A stretch of 7,799 nucleotides of DNA, from contig CAMZKY010000001.1 in the NCBI GenBank assembly GCA_947311455.1, positions 1 to 7,799 on the forward strand. The letters run 5' to 3'. The notes under the pieces were generated by a model. It worked only from the letters and a program-made list of their open reading frames with translations, was not told the DNA's origin and did no database searches. The translations under genes and the position numbers were made by a program. The stretch is from an uncultured Marinosulfonomonas sp. (GTDB lineage: Bacteria; Pseudomonadota; Alphaproteobacteria; Rhodobacterales; Rhodobacteraceae). Shown piece by piece: positions 1 through 5,779 of this stretch. How positions within the stretch are numbered: position 1 is the first letter of the stretch; each line of letters begins with the position of its first letter.

Positions 1-152
1 AGGTTTGACGTCAGGATAATCAGGGTTTGTTTGAAATCCACCTTGCGGCCCTGACCATCGGTCAGCACCCCGTCATCCAGCACCTGCAACAGCACGTTGA
101 ACACATCGGGATGGGCCTTTTCCACCTCGTCAAACAGGATCACCTGATAGGG
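1..152 (-). pseudogene. clpB: clpB continuation beyond the in-frame stop (NBD2, partial at window edge)
   Basis: Reading on in the same frame past the TAA gives PYQVILFDEVEKAHPDVF, then a stretch ending in DGQGRKVDFKQTLIILTSN. This is the NBD2 Walker B region (LFDE) and what follows it in ClpB, with no further stop and no frame change up to the window edge. In homologs the position of the stop normally holds Arg or Lys (VRR[R/K]PYQV), so one base change from AAA to TAA explains it. The conservation argues that the lesion is recent or is a sequencing error. There is no start codon with a ribosome binding site here, so this part would not be made on its own. Confidence 0.85.
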
Positions 153-2153
153 TTAGCGGCGCACGGCTTCGGTTAGCACGCCGCCTTCGTCATAGCCCAC
201 ATATCCGGGAGGCGCGCCAATCAGGCGGGCGACGGAATGTTTTTCCATGAATTCCGACATATCCACGCGGGTCATGGCGTTTTCGTCGTCAAACAGGTAT
301 TCCGCCACGGCCTTTGTCAGCTCGGTTTTGCCGACACCTGTTGGCCCCAGAAACAGGAACGATCCCAACGGGCGGCTTTCGTCGTTCAGCCCTGCCCGCG
401 CGCGGCGCACGGCGTTGGCCACAGATGTCACCGCCGGCAACTGGCCGATCACGCGTTTGGCGATCTCGTCTTCCATTTTCAGCAGCTTGTCACGCTCGCC
501 TTCCAGCATTTTGCTGGTTGGGATACCTGTCCAGCGTTCCACCACATGGGCGATCTGTTCGGGGCGCACGGCCTCTTCGACCATGACACTATCGTCCTGT
601 GCTTCGGCCTGTTCCAGATCTTTTTCAAGCTGCGGAATGGTGCCGTAAGACAGTTCACCGGCCTTTGCCAGATTGCCCTCGCGTTTGGCAATTTCCAGTT
701 CGGCGCGGGCGGCATCCAGTTTTTCCTTGATGTCCCGTGCGCCGGCCAGTTTATCGCGTTCCGATTGCCACATGGCGGTCAGTTCCGCCGAATTTTCCAT
801 CAGGTCGGCCAGCTGTTTTTGCAGCGTTTCCAAACGGTCTTTGCTTGCGGCATCGTCTTCTTTCTTAAGCGCCTCGGCCTCGATTTGCTTTTGCATGATT
901 TCACGATCCAGCGCGTCCAGTTCTTCGGGTTTGCTGTCAACTTCCATGCGCAGGCGGGCGGCGGCTTCGTCCATCAGATCGATGGCTTTGTCGGGCAGAA
1001 ACCTGTCGGTGATGTAACGGTGGCTAAGGGTGGCCGCCGACACCAGCGCCGAATCGGAAATCCGCACCCCGTGGTGAAGTTCGTATTTTTCCTTGATCCC
1101 GCGCAGGATTGAAATGGTGTCTTCTACGGTCGGTTCTTCGACCAGCACAGGCTGGAAGCGACGCGCCAAGGCCGGATCTTTTTCAACATGTTTGCGGTAT
1201 TCATCCAGCGTGGTTGCGCCAACGCAGTGCAATTCACCGCGCGCAAGGGCGGGTTTTAACAGGTTGGAGGCATCCATCGCCCCGTCGCCTTTGCCCGCGC
1301 CAACCAGCGTGTGCATTTCGTCGATAAACAAAACAATTTCGCCTGCTGCCTGAGTGACCTCGTTTAGCACAGATTTGAGGCGCTCTTCGAATTCGCCACG
1401 GTATTTCGCACCGGCAATCAACGCGCCCATATCAAGGGAAAGCAAGCGTTTGTTGCGCAAGCTTTCGGGCACATCACCACTGACGATGCGCAGGGCCAGA
1501 CCTTCGGCAATGGCGGTTTTACCCACACCCGGCTCCCCGATCAGCACCGGATTGTTTTTGGTGCGGCGGGACAGCACTTGCATGGTGCGGCGAATTTCAT
1601 CGTCGCGCCCGATGATAGGATCGATTTTACCTTCGGCAGCGGCCTCGGTTAAATCGTGGGTATACTTTTTCAACGCTTCGTAACTGTCTTCGGCGCTGGC
1701 GCTGTCTGCGGTGCGGCCTTTGCGAATGTCGTTAATCGCCTCGTTCAGTTTTTGCGCGGTAACACCGCCGGCATCCAGCGCGTCTTTGGCTTTGGACTTC
1801 ACCAAGGCCAGCGCCATCAACAGCCGTTCGACCGGCACAAAACTGTCACCGGCTTTTTTGGCGATGTTTTCGGCTTCGGCCAGAACTTTGGCTGTTTTGG
1901 GATCAAGGCTAACGCTGTTGGCATCACCGCTGACTTTGGGCAATTTGCCAATCAGGGCTTCAACCGCATCCACCACCACGGCGGGTTCGCCGCCGGCGTG
2001 TTTGATCAGGTTGGTTGCAAGCCCCTGATCATCGTCCAGCAATGCCTTGAGTAGATGTTCGGGGGTCAGCCGTTGGTGATCTTCCCGAATTGCAATGGTT
2101 TGCGCCGCTTGGATAAATCCGCGCGACCGCTCCGTGAACTTTTCCATGTCCAT
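153..2153 (-). CDS. clpB: ATP-dependent chaperone ClpB (Hsp104-type disaggregase), cut short by an in-frame stop
   Basis: ClpB is the hexameric AAA+ disaggregase that works with DnaK/DnaJ/GrpE in the cytoplasm to pull proteins out of aggregates. The 666-residue frame begins MDMEKFTERSRGFIQ, typical of alphaproteobacterial ClpB. It shows the Clp N-domain (about 1-145), NBD1 with Walker A GEPGVGKT (206-213), pore loop KYRG (250-253), Walker B FIDE (276-279) and arginine fingers ALARRF (328-333). A charged coiled-coil middle domain (about 405-530) follows, then NBD2 with Walker A GPTGVGKT (603-610) and pore motif GYVGYDEGG (650-658). The start is supported by AAGGAG at 2160-2165, six bases upstream. 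The frame ends at TAA (153-155) directly after TEAVRR, whereas family members are about 860-870 residues long. The second Walker B, sensor and C-terminal regions are therefore lost unless the stop is read through or is a sequence error. ClpB identity is near certain; the integrity of the gene is doubtful. Confidence 0.95.
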   Translation of the reverse strand: MDMEKFTERSRGFIQAAQTIAIREDHQRLTPEHLLKALLDDDQGLATNLIKHAGGEPAVVVDAVEALIGKLPKVSGDANSVSLDPKTAKVLAEAENIAKKAGDSFVPVERLLMALALVKSKAKDALDAGGVTAQKLNEAINDIRKGRTADSASAEDSYEALKKYTHDLTEAAAEGKIDPIIGRDDEIRRTMQVLSRRTKNNPVLIGEPGVGKTAIAEGLALRIVSGDVPESLRNKRLLSLDMGALIAGAKYRGEFEERLKSVLNEVTQAAGEIVLFIDEMHTLVGAGKGDGAMDASNLLKPALARGELHCVGATTLDEYRKHVEKDPALARRFQPVLVEEPTVEDTISILRGIKEKYELHHGVRISDSALVSAATLSHRYITDRFLPDKAIDLMDEAAARLRMEVDSKPEELDALDREIMQKQIEAEALKKEDDAASKDRLETLQKQLADLMENSAELTAMWQSERDKLAGARDIKEKLDAARAELEIAKREGNLAKAGELSYGTIPQLEKDLEQAEAQDDSVMVEEAVRPEQIAHVVERWTGIPTSKMLEGERDKLLKMEDEIAKRVIGQLPAVTSVANAVRRARAGLNDESRPLGSFLFLGPTGVGKTELTKAVAEYLFDDENAMTRVDMSEFMEKHSVARLIGAPPGYVGYDEGGVLTEAVRR

Positions 2154-2159
2154 GGTCTT

Positions 2160-2165
2160 CTCCTT
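2160..2165 (-). promoter_or_regulatory. clpB ribosome binding site
   Basis: AAGGAG on the minus strand lies six bases before the ATG at 2153. It fixes that ATG as the start in preference to the second Met two codons later. Confidence 0.8.
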
Positions 2166-2228
2166 CTAAAAAGCGCCCTGTGAATTTGGTGCCCGCTATG
2201 CAGCACACCGTGGTTGGGCCTTGATAGA

Positions 2229-2258
2229 TATTTGGGAATTGGAGCGGGGAACTGCAAG
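2229..2258 (-). promoter_or_regulatory. Candidate RpoH (sigma-32) heat-shock promoter of clpB
   Basis: On the minus strand CTTGCAG (2258-2252) and CCCAAATA (2236-2229) are 15 bases apart, which resembles the heat-shock pattern CTTGAAA - spacer - CCCCATnT. The site lies about 75 bases upstream of the clpB start, and clpB is a classic RpoH target. The match is imperfect in both boxes and no start-site data exist, so this is a candidate only. Confidence 0.4.
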
Positions 2259-2377
2259 AGGATTGTGTATAATTTTATCTTTTTGGCGGAGGTCCGGCCT
2301 AGTGCGGATCTGCGCTTTTCAAAGTTGGTGATTATGCGTCTGGAAACGGTCTGTTGGAAATGTTTCCTGACTCAACC

Positions 2378-2393
2378 ACGATTCCGGAATCGT
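2378..2393. repeat. Perfect 16-base palindrome
   Basis: ACGATTCCGGAATCGT reads identically on both strands. A perfect palindrome of this length in non-coding DNA suggests a dimeric regulator's operator, but I do not recognise the motif. It lies about 225 bases upstream of clpB and 280 bases upstream of the gene at 2674, distant from both starts. Confidence 0.5.
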
Positions 2394-2560
2394 AGATTCG
2401 CCACTGCGCGATAACAAAGCGCGTTGCGGTGCGCGTTGTCCCGCATGCGTTTGTTGCACTTTTGCAAAATACCGGTGCGATACAGAGTTAGAACCCGCGA
2501 TTTTGGCGGATGCATCCGGAGCTTGAACAGCCGTATCAGGTAATCCAGTAAACCGCGCGC

Positions 2561-2611
2561 CCTGCCGGCATAGGCCGACTATGGTTAATGCGGCCTATGC
2601 AAAAAGGCAGG
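2561..2611. repeat. Two-tier inverted repeat (long hairpin)
   Basis: CCTGCC (2561-2566) pairs with GGCAGG (2606-2611). Inside it, GCATAGGCCG (2568-2577) pairs perfectly with CGGCCTATGC (2591-2600) around a 13-base loop. The two stems are separated by one base on the left and five A's on the right. It ends about 60 bases before the start at 2674. It could be a leader or attenuator structure, part of a small RNA, or an operator. No U-tract follows the plus-strand hairpin, so it is not a typical terminator. Confidence 0.5.
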
Positions 2612-2622
2612 TTATAAAATCT

Positions 2623-2643
2623 ATTTGACTGAGTTAATCAAAT
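2623..2643. promoter_or_regulatory. Inverted repeat upstream of the 94-residue gene, possible operator
   Basis: ATTTGA (2623-2628) and TCAAAT (2638-2643) form a perfect inverted repeat with a nine-base spacer, 30-50 bases before the start codon. It overlaps TTGACT (2625-2630), a good -35 match, but no -10 at the usual distance is clear. A TATAAA lies just upstream at 2613-2618. The half-sites are too far apart for an FNR box. Confidence 0.3.
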
Positions 2644-2673
2644 TCGACCAAACCAATAATGTGAGCTGCTGCA

Positions 2674-2958
2674 ATGAATGTTCTTGATGCCCAAGTCGTT
2701 AATATCCGTCCCGCCCCTGAGGGTGGTAGAATGCTAGGGGTTGTTTCCTTTACCATCGCGGCCGAAACCGATCAAAGCATCGCAACCGCGCATTACCATT
2801 GCAGTTGCGCCATTCCGAAAGCCGACACATCCGAGGCGCGCATCAGCCAGATCAAAGACGCACTTGTGGATGATGCGATTCGGCAAATTCGCCGGATGCC
2901 GGAAGTCCGTTCGGGGGCCGAGCCGCTGAATTTACATTTGGAAAAATCAGCGGCCTGA
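2674..2958 (+). CDS. Hypothetical 94-residue protein
   Basis: I do not recognise this family by name. The frame starts at ATG 2674 with only a weak purine stretch (GTGAG, 2661-2665) upstream. The protein has no signal peptide or membrane segment. Its first half alternates hydrophobic residues (VVSFTIAAE, about 23-31), suggesting beta structure. A compact AHYHCSC cluster follows at 39-45, with two His and two Cys that might bind metal or be redox-active. The second half (about 52-76) reads as an amphipathic helix rich in Ile, Asp and Arg. Clean codon use, a well-formed frame and the hairpin overlapping its stop favour a real gene. It converges with the MBL gene, with two bases between the stop codons. 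Function is unknown; a metal or redox role would be speculation. Confidence 0.75.
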   Translation: MNVLDAQVVNIRPAPEGGRMLGVVSFTIAAETDQSIATAHYHCSCAIPKADTSEARISQIKDALVDDAIRQIRRMPEVRSGAEPLNLHLEKSAA

Positions 2959-2962
2959 TTTT
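2942..2962. terminator. Bidirectional intrinsic terminator shared by convergent genes
   Basis: AAAATCAG (2943-2950), loop CGGC (2951-2954) and CTGATTTT (2955-2962) form a perfect eight-base-pair stem with A's on one side and T's on the other. Transcripts from either strand would therefore end in a hairpin plus U-run. It overlaps the TGA of the plus-strand gene (2956-2958) and the TAA of the minus-strand gene (2961-2963). The stem is AT-rich, so its strength is uncertain. Confidence 0.55.
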
Positions 2963-3875
2963 ATTCCCATTCCATCTGAATATAGGTTTCCTGCGCGTTT
3001 TTTCCGTATAGTTGATCAAAGTTTTTCAAATAGGAAAACTTGGATTGATCAATTTTGACAGATCCGATTGCATCGCCACCATTTTCAATATGTTCGGCCA
3101 TTTTGCCGCGAATATTGATCAGATAATCATAAGTATCACGCGTAGCCCCTGCCAAATCGGTGGGAGCACCGTGGCCGGGCACGATGTGTTTCGGTTCAAG
3201 GGCGGCAAGGGCTTCAAAACTTTTCACCCATTCCAGCGTATTGGATTGCGGGCCGATGCCCAAAATCCGCTCCATATAGACAATATCACCAGCGAACAGC
3301 ACAGATTTATCCGCATACCACACGGTGCTATCGCCCGGGGTGTGGGCACCTGTCTCATGATGTAATTCCAGTGTGACCTCACCCAATGTCAGGGTGTAAT
3401 CGGTTTCAAAGGTAATATCCGGATCGGCAGCATCTGTGCCGGCAATACCGTCTTCGCCCAGCATAAACAACAGTGCAGATAACTGTTCCGAGCCGCGGTC
3501 ATTGTGATCCTCAACAGCTGCTTCAGATGCAATCACTTGCGCGCCATGTTCCTGCCAATAACCGTTTCCAAGCCAGCGGTGATCTTGGCCGCCGGTATCA
3601 ATCACATATTTAACCGGCTGATCGGTGATGGACTTGATCGTGTCATCCAGCATTTTTGCGCCCAGATAACTGCCGCCCGTATCCATCAAAATCGCGCCAT
3701 CTGATGTGACGACCAAACCGAAGGTCGCGTTATTGCCCAGATTTTCTTTGTCGCGCTGCCCGATGGGGCCAACGATGGCATAAACGCCGCTTTCAATTTC
3801 GACAGTTTTCAGAACATCAGCGTTTGCAACGGTTGCGGACAATGCAGCAACCGCGAAGGTTAGAATATGTTTCAA
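2961..3875 (-). CDS. Secreted MBL-fold (metallo-beta-lactamase superfamily) protein with altered metal motif
   Basis: This is a 304-residue protein starting at TTG 3875 and probably exported. MKHILTFAVAALSATVANA is a standard signal peptide with Ala-x-Ala before about residue 20. The frame opens further upstream (ATG at 3965), but that would bury the signal peptide behind 30 unrelated residues. AGGG at 3885-3888, nine bases before the TTG, supports the shorter form. The mature part has the MBL layout: strand FGLVVTSDGAILMDTGGS (about 52-69), then GAHTPGDS with His178, FAGD with Asp197 and VPGHG with His235. Where the family has THxHxDH, this protein reads TGGQDHRW (94-101), so the usual first-motif ligands are absent or shifted. 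The closest group I can suggest is the SoxH/quinoprotein-relay type of periplasmic MBL hydrolase. The substrate is unknown. It may be an inactive or differently metallated member. Confidence 0.85.
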   Translation of the reverse strand: MKHILTFAVAALSATVANADVLKTVEIESGVYAIVGPIGQRDKENLGNNATFGLVVTSDGAILMDTGGSYLGAKMLDDTIKSITDQPVKYVIDTGGQDHRWLGNGYWQEHGAQVIASEAAVEDHNDRGSEQLSALLFMLGEDGIAGTDAADPDITFETDYTLTLGEVTLELHHETGAHTPGDSTVWYADKSVLFAGDIVYMERILGIGPQSNTLEWVKSFEALAALEPKHIVPGHGAPTDLAGATRDTYDYLINIRGKMAEHIENGGDAIGSVKIDQSKFSYLKNFDQLYGKNAQETYIQMEWE

Positions 3876-3884
3876 TTTGTTTTT

Positions 3885-3888
3885 CCCT
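3885..3888 (-). promoter_or_regulatory. Ribosome binding site that decides the TTG start of the MBL gene
   Basis: The minus strand reads ACAGGGAAAAACAAATTG. The AGGG lies nine bases before TTG at 3875, directly in front of the signal peptide. The alternative ATG at 3965 has no comparable signal-peptide logic. Confidence 0.55.
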
Positions 3889-4210
3889 GTTTTGTTTCGA
3901 AGCAGGCTATCAACCAAACAAATACTCGGGAATGTGACGAATAGGATCAGAGGAGCGGCGCGCACGCTATCGCCCAGGCACCTTGGAGTGTCATCAGCAG
4001 CAATTCGGATTGTGCTATGGCCGGAAATTGGCGTGAACTAGGCCTGTGCATGGTACGTTTTGGTGCGAATAATGCGTGGGTGACGGCGCTTGTCCTTTTA
4101 CTGGTTGAATTGTCCTACTATCCTAGGGGAGTAGAACAGTCTGAACGCCGGAAACAGACCAAACAATTGGATCAAACAGTGATGAAATAAATGCGGTGAC
4201 AGAAATTCAA

Positions 4211-4227
4211 TGGCCAGTTTTTGGCCA
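4211..4227 (-). terminator. Weak hairpin past the DMT permease gene
   Basis: TGGCCA (4211-4216) and TGGCCA (4222-4227) pair around a five-base loop, just past the permease stop at 4231-4233. On the minus strand the hairpin is followed by TTGAATTTCT, a moderately U-rich tail. It is a plausible but weak terminator. Confidence 0.35.
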
Positions 4228-4230
4228 GAT

Positions 4231-5109
4231 TCAGCCGGTTTGTTTTTTAAGCTTACGCTCGCGATACAGGGTAAACATCCCCATCGTCACAACAATGCCC
4301 GCCCCGATCAACGTCAGATCATCGGGCCATTCGCCAAACACAAGCCAACCCAACAACAGCGCCCATAAAATGCCCGTATACCGGAACGGAGCGATAAACC
4401 CGATTTCGCCTTGGCGCATGGTCATCACGCTGGCCATATACCCGATCGGAATAAACAATGACGCCGTTAGCAACAGGCTACCGGAACGCATATCAAGATC
4501 AACCCAACCGGTTTGCAACGACGCAAAACCGCTGATCACCATAATGGCAGCCGCCGTCACAAACGCCACCGTCAAGGATGGCACATCCGCCGACATTTTA
4601 CGCACAGTCAAATCGCGAATGGTCACAAACCCCACAGCGATCAATGCGTAAACCGACCACGCGTTAAATCCGTCGCCCCCGGGCCGGACAATCAATAGAA
4701 CACCGGCCAGACCTACCAGAATCGCGATAATGCGCCGCCATCCCAACGGTTCACGCAAAAACAACGCCGCCGCCAAAGCCACAGTAAGCGGCAAGGATTG
4801 CAAAATCGCCGTGACATTGGCAATCGGACTGTGAAACAAAGCGGTCAGGAAAAAATAGGTCGCTGCTGCTTCGCTAAACGTGCGCAAAGCAATCATCTTC
4901 CAGTTTTGTTGCGACAGCTTAAACCGCAAACCGCCCATCATAAGGCCCAGTAGAAACAGCCAGATCGTGGTCAGAACACCGCGAACAAAAATTGCTTGAA
5001 ACATCGGGATTTCCCCGGCCACTGATTTCATTGCCGTATCATTGAACGTATAGGCGGCCATGGCGATCACCATCAAACCGGCCCCACGCGTGTTGTCGGT
5101 GATTGCCAT
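4231..5109 (-). CDS. DMT-superfamily permease (two EamA domains)
   Basis: This is a 292-residue inner-membrane permease of the drug/metabolite transporter superfamily, with about ten hydrophobic segments. It shows the internal repeat of EamA proteins. The first repeat ends FLREPLGWRRIIAILVGL (117-134) and GVLLIVRP (136-143). The second ends VFGEWPDDLTLIGAGIVV (257-274) and GMFTLYRE (277-284). Segments fall near 9-27, 36-58, 70-90, 97-117, 125-142, 150-165, 178-197, 211-228, 236-258 and 265-282. The start at MAITDN is chosen because AAGGA (5116-5120) sits six bases upstream; the frame extends 18 codons further to an ATG at 5163 without such support. The substrate cannot be read from the sequence, since relatives export amino acids or metabolites, or import S-adenosylmethionine. 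It is divergently arranged with the YeeE gene. Confidence 0.9.
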   Translation of the reverse strand: MAITDNTRGAGLMVIAMAAYTFNDTAMKSVAGEIPMFQAIFVRGVLTTIWLFLLGLMMGGLRFKLSQQNWKMIALRTFSEAAATYFFLTALFHSPIANVTAILQSLPLTVALAAALFLREPLGWRRIIAILVGLAGVLLIVRPGGDGFNAWSVYALIAVGFVTIRDLTVRKMSADVPSLTVAFVTAAAIMVISGFASLQTGWVDLDMRSGSLLLTASLFIPIGYMASVMTMRQGEIGFIAPFRYTGILWALLLGWLVFGEWPDDLTLIGAGIVVTMGMFTLYRERKLKKQTG

Positions 5110-5115
5110 GTTGTT

Positions 5116-5120
5116 TCCTT
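5116..5120 (-). promoter_or_regulatory. Ribosome binding site of the DMT permease gene
   Basis: AAGGA on the minus strand, six bases before the ATG at 5109, decides the start MAITDN rather than the upstream MNWCKQ. A CAAGCA/TGCTTG hairpin (5136-5152) lies just upstream in what would be the leader or the start of the longer form. Confidence 0.7.
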
Positions 5121-5183
5121 TGTGATTCTGCCTAACAAGCAAATCCTGCTTGCACCAGTTCAAAATCGTTTGGTCAACAAACC

Positions 5184-5209
5184 AACATATGATAATAAAC
5201 TAATATGTT
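5184..5209. promoter_or_regulatory. AT-rich palindrome and probable promoter upstream of the YeeE/YedE gene
   Basis: AACATAT (5184-5190) and ATATGTT (5203-5209) form a perfect inverted repeat around 12 bases. GATAAT (5191-5196), a 5/6 match to the -10 consensus, lies inside it, so a bound dimer would cover the promoter. A second inverted repeat, TTGGT (5170-5174) with ACCAA (5181-5185), lies just upstream. ArsR-family sulfide sensors such as BigR are known to bind AT-rich palindromes before sulfur-detoxification operons that contain YeeE/YedE proteins. Assigning this site to such a regulator is inference. Confidence 0.45.
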
Positions 5210-5239
5210 ATAGGAATACGAAACGAACAGGGATGAAAA

Positions 5240-5779
5240 ATGATCGAAATCTGGAGAGAAATGGTGCTGGAAAATCCGGCGGCCTACATCACATGGGGCG
5301 GTTTTATGATCGCAGCTGTGTTTGGGTATGTTGTGTATGTGACCAATTTTTGCACCATGGGGTCGTTGTCTGATCTATTGAATTTTGGCGATTATCGCCG
5401 TTTGCGCTCGTGGTTTCTGGCCGCTGCCGTGGCGATGCTGGGGGTGGCCACATTGCAATATCTTGAAGTCGCGGATTATCGCACCTCGATGTATATGGCG
5501 CCCAATCTAACATGGTTGGCCAATATCGCCGGCGGGTTGATTTTCGGCTTTGGCATGGTGTTTTCCGGCGGTTGCCTTAGCCGCAATCTGGTGCGGGCTG
5601 GTGCGGGTGATCTGCGCTCGGTTACGGTTTTGCTGGTGGCGGGGCTGTTTGCCTATATGACAATCGGCGGTCTGCTTGGCCCCTTGCGCGTGGCGATCTT
5701 TACCGATGCGGCGATTGATCTGGAATCGATGGGCATGGAGGGCCAAGGCCTTGGGGATTTCATTGCCTATTTCACCTGA
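5240..5779 (+). CDS. YeeE/YedE family transporter, N-terminal half (ends at in-frame TGA)
   Basis: YeeE/YedE (DUF395, TsuA-type) proteins are inner-membrane channels for thiosulfate or sulfane-sulfur compounds, relayed by conserved cysteines. This 179-residue frame has hydrophobic segments near 15-35, 56-72, 93-110 and 128-146. It carries NFCTMG with Cys38 and SGGCLSRNLVR with Cys112, both hallmark motifs. AGGGA at 5229-5233, six bases before ATG 5240, supports the start. It ends at TGA 5777-5779 after GDFIAYFT. The next codon is ATG in the same frame, and the second half of the family follows without shift. Relatives are usually one chain of roughly 350-400 residues. A Gly codon (GGA, giving FTGMPLA) changed to TGA would explain the break. 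Some bacteria encode such proteins as two short subunits (PmpA/PmpB), so a functional split is possible but less likely. Confidence 0.85.
   Translation: MIEIWREMVLENPAAYITWGGFMIAAVFGYVVYVTNFCTMGSLSDLLNFGDYRRLRSWFLAAAVAMLGVATLQYLEVADYRTSMYMAPNLTWLANIAGGLIFGFGMVFSGGCLSRNLVRAGAGDLRSVTVLLVAGLFAYMTIGGLLGPLRVAIFTDAAIDLESMGMEGQGLGDFIAYFT

Larger units (their letters stand above)
2154..2673. other. 520-base divergent intergenic region without a convincing gene
   Basis: This region separates clpB (minus) from the small plus-strand gene at 2674. It holds the clpB ribosome binding site and candidate heat-shock promoter. It also has a perfect plus-strand TATAAT at 2268-2273 with no well-spaced -35. Repeats include the palindromes GGAAATGTTTCC (2356-2367), a 16-base one at 2378-2393 and CGGATGCATCCG (2507-2518). 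GCGCGTTG occurs twice (2419-2426 and 2431-2438), and a long imperfect hairpin spans 2561-2611. A 66-codon plus-strand frame (2214-2414) has no ribosome binding site and an unconvincing composition, so I do not call it. Confidence 0.6.
3876..4230. other. 355-base intergenic region between two minus-strand genes
   Basis: It should hold the promoter of the MBL gene near 3890-3990, but I find no clear -35/-10 pair. An imperfect 20-base palindrome lies at 4115-4134: CTACT and AGTAG arms around CCTAGG. A plus-strand 46-codon frame runs from ATG 4050 to TAA 4188-4190, with a hydrophobic start and a charged end, but has no ribosome binding site. A short hairpin at 4211-4227 lies just past the permease gene. 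Confidence 0.5.

Noticed and set aside
237..1112. Long plus-strand open frames opposite clpB
   Set aside because: They are antisense shadows of a gene whose minus-strand product matches ClpB throughout. They have low-complexity His/Phe/Ser-rich translations and no ribosome binding site.
2268..2273. Perfect plus-strand TATAAT as a promoter
   Set aside because: No -35 hexamer lies at 16-18 bases upstream, and the nearest plus-strand gene is 400 bases away.
2214..2414. 66-codon plus-strand frame beginning MGLDRYLG
   Set aside because: It has no ribosome binding site and no recognisable motif. It overlaps the candidate clpB promoter and palindromes.
2625..2642. TTGAC...ATCAA as an FNR box
   Set aside because: Seven bases separate the half-sites where FNR boxes have four, so the geometry is wrong.
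3876..3965. Longer start (ATG 3965) for the MBL-fold gene
   Set aside because: It would place 30 extra residues before a clear signal peptide. The TTG at 3875 has an AGGG site in front of it.
5110..5163. Longer start (ATG 5163) for the DMT permease
   Set aside because: The ATG at 5109 has a well-spaced AAGGA, and the extra 18 residues are polar and unlike EamA N-termini.
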